Source of the DNA: Apiospora phragmitis
Lineage: Eukaryota > Ascomycota > Sordariomycetes > Amphisphaeriales > Apiosporaceae
Reading direction: 5' to 3'
NCBI GenBank assembly: GCA_038363925.1
Contig: JAQQWL010000005.1
Location: forward strand, 2,914,001-2,978,000
Length of the DNA: 64,000 nucleotides
The notes beneath the pieces are model-generated. The model was not told the DNA's origin and did no database searches. It saw only the letters and a list, made by a program, of their open reading frames with translations. Shown here piece by piece: positions 48,874 through 59,476 of this stretch; the first letter of the stretch is position 1; the number at the start of each line of letters is the position of its first letter. Both the position numbers and the translations under genes were made by a program.

Positions 48874-50677
48874 TTAATCCCATTGCTTCCGCTTCACCAC
48901 CCGACCAGATCTAGTCCGGATCTGAGGGGGTTCTTCTTCCTCATCTTCTGACTCTTCTGACTCTTCTACTGGTACTAGCACCCGGCCTCGTCTAGCTGGT
49001 CCAGGGGCTGGTTCAGCCTCTTCTATAGCTAGTATAGGCTCACCAGCTGCCAGCGCCTCTGATACAGTAATAAACCGGCGATTGGGGTTCGTTACGGCTT
49101 TTCTCTTCTTCCCGCGCTTGAGGCGGTCCAACTCCTCTTGAAGTAATGCTATAGTCGCATCCTTCTCTGCCAACTGACTCTGTTGGCCCTCAAATGCATG
49201 GGCGGCCTTTCCGAACAGTCTTCTGGTGGTTGGACTCTTTCCGGCCCCCATATCCTTGATCTCACGAGAATTCTTTGGTGTTGAGGGGGAGTCGTCAGGG
49301 GCCCTTTCAGGGGGCTGGTCGACTGGTCCAGCAACTCGATCCTCTTGGATCTCCGGATGGTTCATGGCCTGCCGACGTGAAATAGGCCAGTTGCCCATCA
49401 CTTTCCACCCAGACTTTATATTCTGCTTCGTGAAAGCGGCCTCTCGAGCTCTGGCGTAACATCTGATGAAGTTGAACTTGTCAACAGGCCGGGAATCGGT
49501 CAAACTAACCAGCTTTCCAAGTTCTCTGCGGTAACAGGCCTTCAGGGAGTTGAATACACCATTGTCGAGTGGCTGAAGGCCGTGGCTGGTGTGGGCCGGC
49601 AGATAACAACAGTATACGTTGTTGAGGAAGCATTCGGCCATCCATTCATCCTGGAAAAGGGGTCAGCAACTTTAGCTGGCAGAATATAGCCATAAAGAAA
49701 TCAGAAAAATAAGCACTCACTTGTGCGTGACTCCCATGACCATCTAGTAAAATCAATCGAGCTTCTCCTTCATCGGCCGGTTTGGTCTGGGGTAGGTAGA
49801 CCTGCTTCAACCACTCGACTGCGATATGGTTATCGGTCCATCCGTTTAGACTAGTAATATAGTACCAATCGGCTGTTCTCCTGAATTCATCGATAAACCA
49901 TTGCTTCTGAAGGTCCTTCCCCTTAAATATCACTCCGGGCTTTAAAACTCGGCCATCCGCAGTTACTGCCTCGATAAACGAGGTCCAGGCACGAGTCTGA
50001 GCCCCTTTCAAGAAGGTCTTCTTCTTGGGCTCGGCAGAACCAACCACCAGACTATCCAGACCTGCCATATAGTCAGTATAGGCTCAGAATCGGCTGGAGA
50101 TTCAGTGGGGCTCACCAAATCCAGCCATGATGCCGCCCTTATCGACATTGACTGTATTCTCCGGCTTGATCCAACCATATCGACCCTCACGTACGTCAAA
50201 GTACTAGTTGACGGCCTTGGGGGTGAAATTGTCGAATCGTACTGCCTCCTGACGCTTGCCGAGCTTCATCTTTACCCCCTCATGACGATGGACGAATCTA
50301 TTCACCCAATTCAGGCCCAATGGGCTTCTCTCCATGTCCTCTCCATCCCTGGTCAAAAGATTGACCACACAGGCACGGATCTGAGCATGGGAGGGGGCGT
50401 ATCCGAGAGACTCTTGACGTATAATCCAGTCAACCAGCCTTTGCTCTTCTCCAGGGGTTAATCTCGACTCTTTCTCGACTTTATCTCGACCTCCTCTTCC
50501 TCTCATACGAGCAGACAGGGTTTGCTTCGGCACACTATGCTTCTGCGCTGATTTGTTGAGTGACATTCCATTGTCAGTGACGTCGAATACTGCCTCGAAG
50601 AGGTCTTCCTCGGTATAGTTAGGGGGGCCATTTCGGACTATAACGAGGGCGTATACTGGTGGAGGTATAGGGGGCAA
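48874..50677 (-). CDS. pogo-type transposase (HTH + DDE_1), interrupted by a TAG
   Basis: DNA-binding N-terminus reads NKSAQKHSVPKQTLSARM (psq-type HTH), followed by a CENPB-like HTH region (WIIRQESLGYAPSHAQIR, GLNWVNRFVHRHEG). The catalytic part includes NVDKGGIMAG, LILLDGHGSH and AHTSHGLQPLDNGVFNSLK, so the later acidic residues of the DDE triad are visible. Introns fit at about 50063-50116 and 49654-49719. A TAG at 50204-50206 cuts the frame between FTPKAVN and YFDVREG; CAG-to-TAG or TGG-to-TAG would explain it. The C-terminus has a Glu-rich tail ending in RTRSGRVVKRKQWD. A full-length product cannot be made without readthrough. Confidence 0.82.
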
Positions 50678-50899
50678 CAGTCAGGGGTAGCAGGTCAGAG
50701 ATTTCAGATTTTCGCAACGCACAGCAAATATCACCTGAGACTAGCGCCGGTATGCCAAGCCCCGAGCGACGCGATTAGCTCGCAACTTACAGAATCTTAC
50801 AGAGCGTGCGATTCTCATTAAAATGATGTATTTAACTATTTAACTACTTGAAAGGGGGGTTAGATCACTTATACAGAAGTAAAGGGGGTGTTGGTGTGG

Positions 50900-50946
50900 T
50901 TTGCTGTCCCGCTATGTGGTGTGTCCCGCTATGTGGTGGGGGATGG
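50900..50946 (-). repeat. pogo-like right TIR
   Basis: Near-inverted copy of 48728-48774, with the tandem GTCCCGCTATGTGGTG unit. A TA follows at 50947-50948. Confidence 0.75.
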
Positions 50947-50947
50947 T

Positions 50948-51982
50948 ACAGAAAGTGGATCTGTACTCGATGGCCAAGCAACGACAGAAGCGCCTCTTGG
51001 GCCTGAGCCACTTGGACATGCCGAAACAGCTAGACATACCAATCCTTTTCCGGATACTTCCACTCTTGGCACTGATGACGAAGTTGATGAATTCGCTACA
51101 GATGATGGCCCGAGTACCCGTGGTATCCAGCCCACGAACATTCGCCATGTACGCGGCCGTCAGTTTTACGAGAACTTCCGCTGCCCACAAACTGGTAGAT
51201 ACGAGACGGCCCGTATAGAAGGCTCACCGCCCTGGAAAAGTTTTCTACTTATTATTTTACCACCCCTTAGTCGCGACCTGCCTCGTCGCGGTTATGCGTG
51301 TAAAAAAGAGCAGTTAGGAATTCGTTCGTCCAGGTTCGAGGATCTCCCTATGTTAACTGCTGCGCAGTTAAAGGATTATATCCGCGACCACGAAGTCCCT
51401 GGAATCTACTGGATATGCCCATATGTGGACCTTGATCCATTACTCGACGATGACCATATTAATAATCCACAGAGGAACCCTTATACTTAGACGAAGCTTG
51501 ACGGCCCCCAGCCGCCATTTATCAGTCGTGGGGTATGGAACAGCGTGCTTAGGAATGAGGGACAGAGCCTTTTTGATGCACATTACGAAGTAGTTGGTCA
51601 AGATCCCCCGATCGAGCCTTATCCATCCTCAACCAGAGCTAGCGTCCAAGTCGATGGCGCACGGCTCAGGAGCCAGACGCCTGCAGACGTTAGTTCTGAG
51701 AACAGTGGTGGAGGTTTGGCAGCCAGGCAACACCAGCCAGTAAGATTACGTCAAGAGCCAACGCCCGTACAAGCGTTACGAAGCCAGCCTCGCCCGACGG
51801 TAGAAAGGACGCAAGGCCGACGACATCGCACAACAGTTGATACGCTTCAAGGCCAGACATCAGCCAATCCATCGAGGTCTGGTGCGCCCCTAAGCCCAAC
51901 CAGCTACGACCAGTGTTGCCAGAAGGGACCCCGGGTCAAGGATTCAAGCCACACGGGGTTCTGGTACAAGGGATCAACCTGA
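50948..51982 (+). pseudogene. unknown relic gene next to the pogo element, in-frame TAG
   Basis: The frame TESGSVLDGQATTEAPLGPE runs into GRQFYENFRCPQTGRYETAR and YIRDHEVPGIYWICPYVDLD. A TAG at 51488-51490 follows NPYT, but the same frame continues TKLDGPQPPFISRGVWNSVL to a stop at 51982. The final part is Gln/Arg-rich and then seems to change frame. No family was recognised. The gene may be the downstream half of the relic split at 41.9 and 48.7 kb. Confidence 0.5.
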
Positions 51983-52189
51983 CACATCCAGGTTGACTTC
52001 TCAGCCGCCCCTATCACAAGCCTCTAGATCAGCCACTACACATACCCCACATACCGCACGGCCCCAACAGGCAGCGACTCCACAGCAGACGCTCCGAGGC
52101 TCTTCTGAGAGGAACAATGATTTAGAAAATGTAAATTCATTCCAGGCATGAAATTACAACTGCTGACTGACATTAGGTATAGTTTCTAG

Positions 52190-52983
52190 CCATATACAAC
52201 ACGATCCACGGACAGAATATAGCAGGCCGATGCTGTAACTGTGTGATCACCAGGTCTCTGAGAAACGAATCCATAAACCAACAGCCTTTGGCGTCTATAG
52301 CCATTCCATGCGGCTGTGGATATTGTGATGGCTGTATACGGTCTATAACTGCTCGTAGGGATGATGGTCTTATGTTCTGTCAAGACGACACCCATAGAGA
52401 AGAATCGACATCTATATCAACATTCTTCATTACACGATACAGCGAAAGATATAGCAACGTCCGGATACTTACAAAGATTTTCAATCAACATGGACTACCA
52501 TGGACTGAGGATCACACGTTGAAACGCCAATGGGAGCAAAGTCCATTACTTCGAATCAACGCCGAGGAAAATTGTTCTATGTGTTTAGAAAGTCTGGGGG
52601 ACATTTTCCAAGACTGCGCCATTCCGTGTGAAAGCTTACACGTATTTCACACCACATGCTTAACAAATCACTTTCGGACCCGTATGCGTGGCGAACTGCA
52701 CGTAAACTGCCCACTTTGTCGGCATCCTATAACGAAGGTTTTTACCACTGGCTAATAGATTAACGAGTCTAACTGGTATAGGGAATTCGAACGTTTTAGT
52801 AACGACGTAATCCCTTACGTAAAATGGTTACAGTTTAATAACTTTCACCGTATCGATTATCCGAGGATTACACAGAGCCGAGAGCAAGAAAGGCAAGCTG
52901 ATTACGAACATGAGGACAGGAGCGACGAGCAAGCACAGAGAGAGATGATAAGGCGAAGTGGGGTTGCTGAAAGAGGTAGGTAA
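52190..52983 (+). pseudogene. RING-finger protein relic with two adjacent in-frame stops
   Basis: A frame from about 52190 reads GRCCNCVITRSL...CGCGYCDGC, a Cys-rich first module, and then a RING-H2 domain near 52570-52730: CSMCLESLGDIFQDC, HVFHTTCLTNHF, then CPLCRHP. RING domains of this kind usually support E3 ubiquitin ligase activity. After FTTG there are two consecutive stop codons (TAA TAG at 52753-52758), yet the same frame continues INESNWYREFERFSNDVIPY to a stop at 52981-52983. CAA CAG to TAA TAG explains both. The C-terminus is rich in Glu, Gln and Arg. It sits beside a relic gene and may be its C-terminal part. Confidence 0.6.
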
Positions 52984-54274
52984 GAACCTGGATGCTAGCG
53001 AGCATCTTAGGTAGACTCTTCTATATAGCAGTATATATTTCTAGTCAGCTTGGACACGGTATTAATTAATGCCTTGACCGAGACGCTTTATTTATCGCGC
53101 TGAAATAATAAGCAAAGTATCACTGATATAATATAATATATCGCGGCATTAGTGCCTTGGTAAAGCAGTGTTGCAGGAATGAGAGCCAATGTAAAGACTG
53201 CTGCATGAAAGTTAGGGCAGAAGTATAGAGGGCAACGAGCAAGGTGTCGCGCAGGCTATTCCTAAGCTAAGATAATAATGGCGGCAACCAAATTCATAAT
53301 CTGTAAATAAGGAAATGGCGAGACTTCTCTGTCTAGGGGAATGCGTCGTAAAGTCCTAAAAGATCTTAGGCCATATAAACGCATGTAAAGAAACTGCGAT
53401 CTAGTCTTGGACTAATTAGTAGCGGCTGAAATTGCGGATAGTGAATCTCACAGTACGCAGTAGTCGAGCTGATCAACCTTGCCAAGCATAGCTGAGTGGA
53501 TGTTTCCATGATCTACGGGTGGCGGACTTTTGGCGGTCTGCACGTTTGGGATTAATGCATATGCGCTTGACGTATATACTAGAGCGGAGTGGCGTATCTG
53601 GGATCGGGGTTTCCGGCTACGCGCGACGGATTTTTGCGAGCAGAAAGAGGCGAATCGACCGTGTCCGCGAAGTACTGTACGCTAACATTGTGCCCCACCT
53701 AGCGTTAGTGATTCCCATCTTGCGCTTCCTTTGCCAGCGTACAATCCGCCAACGCCGCCGATACCAAGCAGTTCGCTCGTTATCGCGGTTTTCGGGCCTA
53801 AAGTTCGCGCTTCCAACTACGGCGAATATGTGTCTTGTTGTTGACATAAGGGAGCAACTTTATTACGACGTCTTTTTTCGGGTACGAGTAGCACGGGTCC
53901 ACAAGGCCACATGACCATGACCTCCGCAACGTATCTTGGTCTTCTATAGACTCTTATGCGCGTTTCATAATACTTGATCTACGGGCCGAACCGCGGGCTA
54001 TCTTGGAAGCAAGCCTGGCTGTTGTATCTCGTGACGCTAAAGCAGGACGTCGGCGTGAATGCACCAATCTATGTCCTTCCTCTACTTGTCATTCTTGGCT
54101 TGCGGCTTAGCCATACCCCGCACCTGCAGCCTGATGTAGGTCCGGTTAATCGGTGCTGCTCGCAACGATGGAAAAGATGATATCAGCTTAGCTTCGTGAA
54201 GCAAGGTCGCGACACTGTGAGTTCTCGTTCTTTTGTTAACGACGCGCCGAGTTACGCACTGCCTGCGCCCTACG
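52984..54274. other. gene-poor stretch before the HET remnant
   Basis: About 1.3 kb. Frames at 53519-53914 (+) and 53617-53847 (-) overlap and lack domains. The stretch mixes AT-rich and normal DNA and is probably repeat debris. Confidence 0.45.
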
Positions 54275-54718
54275 ATGCGGCTACTCCAACGCGACGACGC
54301 TGGCGGGTACAGCGTTACCCCCGACCTCCTTGCCGACGATGCGCCTCCTTACGCGATCCATTCCCACACGTGGGGCCCAGACGAGGTTGTCTTTGCGGAC
54401 CTAGCGAACACATCAGCTAGTTGGCAGCACAAGGCCGGCTATGACAAGATCAGGTTCTGTGCCGAATAAGCGAAACAAGACGGGTTGCGATATTTCTGGG
54501 TCGATACCTGCTGTATCGACAAGTCTGATAGCATCGAGCTGCAGACTGTAATTAATAGCATGTTCCGGTGGTATCGCGATGCGAAACGATGCTACGTCTA
54601 TCTTGCCGACGTCTCTAGCCTTGCCGTATCTGATGCACGGAACAATGTCGCGAATTGGGAAGGGGCCTTCCGGAAAAGCAGATGGTTCACTCGTGGCTGG
54701 ACGCTCCAAGGGTCATGA
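54275..54718 (+). pseudogene. HET-domain protein remnant (heterokaryon incompatibility)
   Basis: The N-terminal part of a HET domain (PF06985 class), whose proteins trigger cell death when unlike strains fuse. From the ATG at 54275 it reads MRLLQRDDAGGYSV and has the family blocks YAIHSHTWG, YFWVDTCCIDK and RWFTRGWTLQ. A TAA at 54467-54469 interrupts FCAE and AKQDGL; CAA-to-TAA would explain it. After GWTLQ the usual ELLAP does not follow and a TGA ends the frame at 54716-54718. The rest of the gene is not found. A MITE lies 60 bp downstream but is not itself in the domain. Confidence 0.75.
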
Positions 54719-54777
54719 GTATGTGTGAACCGGGTTTGACGGGTTATTTTAGTACTTTAAGTTAGAGAATAGAAGTA

Positions 54778-55206
54778 ACGTATCCCACTAGCGAATGTCC
54801 CACACCAGCGAATGTCTCATCTAAAATCGCATAAAAAAGCTGCCTGTGCATAACTGTGCACTTTAATTATTTTTTATTTAATTTAAACCGGGGCTTTAAA
54901 TTTATATTCGTTATAAAACATTTAAGAATATAGTATTTTTATTATTAATATATTAAAGCTTATAAGTTAAAATATATTAAAATAATCCTTGTAATTTAAT
55001 AAAATTAAAATAAATCTTTTAATAAAATCTTTATAAAATTTTTAAAAATTAGTTTTTAAAATATACTTTTTAATAAATATAAACTTTAAACCCTGGTTTA
55101 ATTTAAATAAAAAATAATTAAAGTGCACGGTTACGTACGGATAGCTTTTTTATACGATTTTAGATAAGACATTCGCTAGTGTGAGATATTCGCTAATGGG
55201 ATACGT
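54778..55206. mobile_element. 429-bp MITE with long terminal inverted repeats
   Basis: Long inverted ends of roughly 130 bp or more: the left starts ACGTATCCCACTAGCGAATG, the right ends with its near complement. Both ends share CTAAAATCG, TATAAAAAAGCT and GTGCACTTTAATTATTTTTT in the same order. TA flanks both ends (54776-54777 and 55207-55208). Inside each end are two copies of a CCCACNCCAGCGAATGT-type unit. The middle is AT-rich. No coding capacity exists, so it needs a transposase from elsewhere. Confidence 0.75.
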
Positions 55207-55592
55207 TAATGGAAATGAAACATTAAGGGGTAGTCGGGATGGGAAATAGCAAGGGAGGGGAAGAAATAGTGGGGAGGGAATGAAATAAAAGTAATACAGT
55301 AGTCCTGAAACGATAGTAGGGCTGATAAGGTTATCGATATAAATCTTCTCGGTTCGATTAACCCACATCGCGTCACAGCTTTACTCATCACGACCCACTA
55401 AGACTTTCAATACTGGATTCTGTCAGATGGAAAGTATCGGTACCTTGGAGGCCGATGGTCCGACCAGGATCCACCAAGGGAAATATGTACTGGAACAACC
55501 GCGTTGTACCACAGATAGACAAGTTCAACCAATACAACCAATTACGCGTCTGACAGATTCCAGCAATCTAACCAAGACCGTTCTTAATTGCG

Positions 55593-56338
55593 ATGGCGGG
55601 ACCCTTATCTTCGGCGCTAGGCCCTATAGCCGTTCACCAAAGCCTGGAGGACGCCGTCGCTAGTTTCCAGACTGTCTTGAATGATGCACAACTCAACAAG
55701 CTGCGAGACATCAAATACGAACACAAAATACCTGATGCAGATGCTGCCTTGGTATTGACAGCCGAGCTCGACTCCATCAACAGACAGAGGAGAGGCACAA
55801 GCACCTCTACCCGACTTCACAAATTCCTGTCGGCAATCGGGGACTTCTGCAACGTTATGACTGACGAGAAACCTTATAATATTGCGGATACCTATGTATC
55901 TTCACACCCCGAGATCGCTGCATTGGTTTGGGGCAGCGTGAAATTGACAATGATGGTAAGTCAGGGAGCACGGCTTAAACAAGACGATGCATACTAATTA
56001 TAACTATGTGTCACGGCACTGTCAAACACTCTAACCAATTGAGCCATACCGCCCCGTGAGGGTAAAAGATGAGGAATCCAAAGTCAGCCAACTTTGGAAC
56101 TATTAGAGCTTATGCCATGCCGTGACACTATGCAGGTTCTTATGAACTTTATGTCGTTCTACGGTGGTACTTTCAAGCTGCTGATGAAGATAGCCCAACT
56201 TTGTCCCATTGTATCAGAGTACCGTCCACTATACCCAGATTCGATGCTGCTGCGGGAGTCCTTGAGCGCTTTCTTTGCATCGATCGTCCGTTGCTGCCGG
56301 CATCCAGTAGAGGTAGTTAGAACTAGGATACCAAGATA
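55593..56338 (+). CDS. truncated STAND-type N-terminal protein (DUF7708-like)
   Basis: Looks like the helical N-terminal region that precedes NACHT in many fungal STAND proteins. Exon 1 (start 55593, MAGPLSSALGPIAVHQSLED) contains PEIAALVWGSVKLTMM. A phase-0 intron, 55956-56135 (GTAAGT...TATGCAG), leads to VLMNFMSFYGGTFKLLMKIA and CPIVSEYRPLYPDS, then SLSAFFASIVRCCRHPVEVV, the family's usual middle. The intron is enlarged by a small insertion at 56008-56128; without it the intron would be 56 nt. The frame ends at a TAG near 56337-56339, just before a second small element, and no NACHT part is found, so the gene is a fragment. Confidence 0.65.
56008..56128. mobile_element. 121-bp insertion with GTGTCACGGCA termini, tRNA-like internal segment
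   Basis: The ends GTGTCACGGCA and TGCCGTGACAC are perfect inverted repeats, flanked by a TAT duplication (56005-56007 and 56129-56131). It sits in the STAND-fragment intron. The minus strand contains TGGCTCAATTGGTTAGAG, which resembles a tRNA A-box/D-arm. It could be a MITE or a SINE-like element; no match to a known family was made. Confidence 0.65.
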
Positions 56339-56346
56339 GCCTCTTT

Positions 56347-56613
56347 GTGTCACGGCGCTAAACCACTGAACCGAACCTGGACCGTTAGGCTGAATACTAA
56401 GATAGGCTAGCGTCTTGTACGGACCGACCTAGCCCCTAGTGTGGGCGCACAGGCCCCCGATTAGGCCTACCTCTAGGAAGATTCCTGTCTGATCTAGAAA
56501 CGTAGCTCCTTGAGCTACGTCCTTGTCATATTCGTTACCCTGACCTGCAGACTGTAGTAATAAAACTTGAAGACGACGCACCTATCCTGTTACCTGCCTA
56601 CCGCCCGTGACAC
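56347..56613. mobile_element. 267-bp insertion with the same GTGTCACGG termini
   Basis: Starts GTGTCACGGCG and ends CGCCCGTGACAC, flanked by TTT on both sides. It lies directly after the STAND-fragment frame. The minus strand near its end reads GGTTCAGTGGTTTAGCG, again somewhat tRNA-like. It is about twice the size of the first element, with little shared interior, so the two are relatives by ends only. Confidence 0.6.
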
Positions 56614-58067
56614 TTTGGTCCTTGATCAATAGGTAGCTCTAATTTACATGCTGCAAACACCCCTCTGTGGTCACGACAGACTGTTATACTCATGGGATAG
56701 TGTGGCTCATCCTTGTTGTGTAGTGGGTTACTTATCGACAGTTATACTTACTCCTGGGTAACTGGAATATAGTACGGACGATCAAAGGGGATTATTAGAT
56801 TCTTATCGAAAAATAACGTCACTGTACTATGGTATCCTAATCTATATATCCCTTTCCTAAGGACCTCTTGTTCGCGTACTGTTACGTTAATAGTCTTAGT
56901 TCTTCGAAGGTTTTAGTTTCTATCGCTCTATGATCATTTTGTCTGTTGTTTCTTAGGCTCGGTGTTGAGCTATTAACCTAATAGGAACCGTTGATTATTG
57001 TTGGTAAAAGAACGAAGGCTTTATCCTATGATAGATATTAAATGTATAGGTATTCTATGTGTGGTGGGCGAATAAAGAGACAGCTAGTCGGCCTAAGACC
57101 AATAATCTCAGGGAGTAGGTCAGACGAAAGGGGTACATTAAAGATGAGATCTTACTCTATAACAGTCATTATATAAATAACTCTCTATTTAAGTAATTAT
57201 ATAAAGAAGCAATAAGTGGAAGCTTAATTATGTAAAAGATAAGAGAATTATATAATTACGTTCGTACTATTAGTAATAAATAAACTAATAAGGCCTAGTA
57301 TTATAGTTATAAGCAAATAATTAACTTAATTCTTAACTTAGTTATATATTAATTAACCTTTTAATAGTCTTCTTATATATATATCTCGTATTACTGTTTA
57401 AACACTTAACTTTTCTTATCTATGTGGTTCTGTGCTCTAGGATATTAATATATAAGGCTGACTATTTTATACTTGCGTTGGTTTTATTCCACTAACTCAG
57501 AACAAGGCCCTGTAGTATCCGGATGTAGGATATCAGAATTGACAAGGGTGGCCATCAAGAGGGGTGGCCAGAAGGCGGCCCTGCCTGCAGCAAACTCAAG
57601 GTGATTGTGAGATTGATTAGGTGGCCGGCCCCTATCATATTGATTACCCTGCCCTCCATGCTTCAATGTCACAAGTCGATTGGCTATTGGGGCGTGAAAC
57701 ATTCAGGCTGACTAGTTAATTTGTAATGTATGCAATGGAAATGTAACCTCAAAGTAGAAAAATAAGGATAACGCGAAAATGAGCACTATTAATGTGGCAT
57801 TAATAATTGCTGCCTAGAGTCGCGACATCCCGTGGCGGACAACTAATCTCTACGCGATCTGTTTATACGTAAAAACAGCGCGTCGCGTTAACTGACAGGC
57901 TATACTGATAAGAATTGTTTTTTTCTAGTAATATAAACCGAGCTTATAAAATAAACCTCAGCTTGCCCCAACCCATTTAATAGGCCATTTTAAAGGGTCG
58001 AATGGCATCTCCTTGAGCTGAATATTGTCGTTTAAACCCTGCATCAAAGTCGTGTCTACACAGCACA
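56614..58067. other. gene-free, AT-rich repeat debris
   Basis: No coding frame is convincing. The interval 57120-57470 is AT-rich. A GC-richer piece at 57484-57702 has a short minus-strand frame without domains. It may hold remains of other mobile elements. Confidence 0.45.
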
Positions 58068-59310
58068 ATGAGCGCCAGGAGCCGCGAACAAGCCGTCAGA
58101 AGGGCTCGCTCCCTCGAAGAGTCAAACAACCCAGCGCACATTGAGGATATTTGGCGAGAGCTTTGTCGATCGTATCGGACCACCTCTCCCAATATCCACA
58201 GGCTGGGAGATTTTCCTCATTGGGTTCTTGAAAACGTCCCCTCGGGGGCGATTCAAGTCATGGTCAACACCGTATACCGTCGTACCACCTATAACATCAA
58301 CTCCTATAGTCCTAGTATTGCTGAACACTTCGGTGTCGAGGAAAAGGAATGGCAGTTTGCTCTTTTCTTTAGGAAGTTCTCCCAGAAAACAGTATCAACT
58401 CTGATTGCTATCACTAGAACGCACGGCGCCTGTTCATTCAATGAGCTTTACGATGCGCTTCGACATATCCGCGCCAAACGGCGACCAATAACTGAAGTCC
58501 TATTGAAATTCAAGTTGGCTAATTTCAGATCTTATCGTCAGTTGAACTCAAAATAAGCTTTTTTCCAAAGTCTAATATGTAATAGTTAACAGGATTGACG
58601 ATGCTATCACGTCCGAAGACGGGAACGAAGACACGAGCAACGGCTACCAAACCGGTAACGAGACCGGCCATGAGACCGACAACGAGACTGATGATGGCAT
58701 CAGTTACGTGAGTCACGATGAACACAACTACGACCACAACAGCTCGGCCAATGGGGAAGGCGGCAACGAGAGCGAGGCCACCCTTAGTCGTATGAGTTCC
58801 AGTCCGCTACTGGAACTCGGCAGCCCCAGCGAAAATAGCCTAGACAATATCACCAATCATATACTCAACTCGGCATCTCCAACACCAGTGCCGAGCTTAG
58901 CCGCCAATTCACCCAGCACGCGAGGTTCTCTCGAAGCTATGAGCCTTCTGCCGAGTCGTGAAGATGTTGAGCCAGAAGGGCCAACATCAGACAGGCACAC
59001 TGTTGCCAGAGAGTCATTGTTTCAGCATCTAAAAGAGATAGAACAACAGGAAAAGGCCACCGAGAATACCCTGAAAAGGAAATGTGAGGATCCATATGTC
59101 ACAATTCAAGATGTCAACCAAGCTCTGTTTAGGGACGAACCATGTGCCTCGGAATCAGACGAGGCTTTGGAAGCAGCAATGTACCAAGAACTCGGCCAGC
59201 TATGGAAAAAGCGCAAGATTGCTCGCACAAATCTCTTCAAACACCAAGAAAAGACGTCGAAGGCCAACACCGACTTGGTAGAGTATTTGAGTCGCAGTCA
59301 TAACCGCTAG
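58068..59310 (+). CDS. unknown protein with helical N-terminus, acidic linker and C-terminal coiled coil
   Basis: Not a family I recognise. Exon 1 (MSARSREQAVRRARSLEESN, start 58068) contains GDFPHWVLENVPSGAIQVMV and SIAEHFGVEEKEWQFALFFR, a helical block. The frame is open to 58556. Joining an exon end near 58511 (donor GTTGGC, less usual) to the acceptor at 58591 (TTAACAG) gives a phase-2 link to IDDAITSEDGNEDTSNGYQ, an Asn/Thr/Asp-rich linker. The rest has Ser/Pro-rich stretches and ends with a charged helix (LGQLWKKRKIARTNLFKHQE). The acidic linker and coiled coil suggest a regulatory or scaffold protein, but this is only composition. Confidence 0.55.
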
Positions 59311-59476
59311 TTTAATGTGGACTGCCTAGGGCAAGGCTTTTCGAGGTTCCTGCCACGGCCAGCCTGGATGCAAGTTGGGATTGAGGTGATGAAGAAAAGC
59401 AGGTACTTTTCTCAACGAAGATATGATAACCGGTTTAATATAGTATCTATTGTTTTCTAAATACTACTAGATGGAT

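Larger units (their letters stand above)
48728..50946 (-). mobile_element. pogo/Fot-like DNA transposon, 2.2 kb, little RIP
   Basis: Bounded by inverted repeats of about 45 bp: CCATTCCCCACCACATACC at the left and its near complement GCTATGTGGTGGGGGATGG at the right, each holding a tandem sub-repeat (CACCACATA.CGGGACA). TA lies just outside both ends (48726-48727 and 50947-50948). Base composition is normal, so the insertion is younger than, or escaped, the RIP that hit its neighbours. It carries one transposase gene on the minus strand. Confidence 0.85.

Noticed and set aside
53519..53914. Possible 131-residue protein
   Set aside because: Two overlapping opposite frames of like quality and no recognised motif; it is probably debris.
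56022..56060. A functional tRNA gene on the minus strand (TGGCTCAATTGGTTAGAG)
   Set aside because: Only an A-box/D-arm-like segment is present. I could not find a matching acceptor stem and T-arm, so I treat it as part of a small mobile element.
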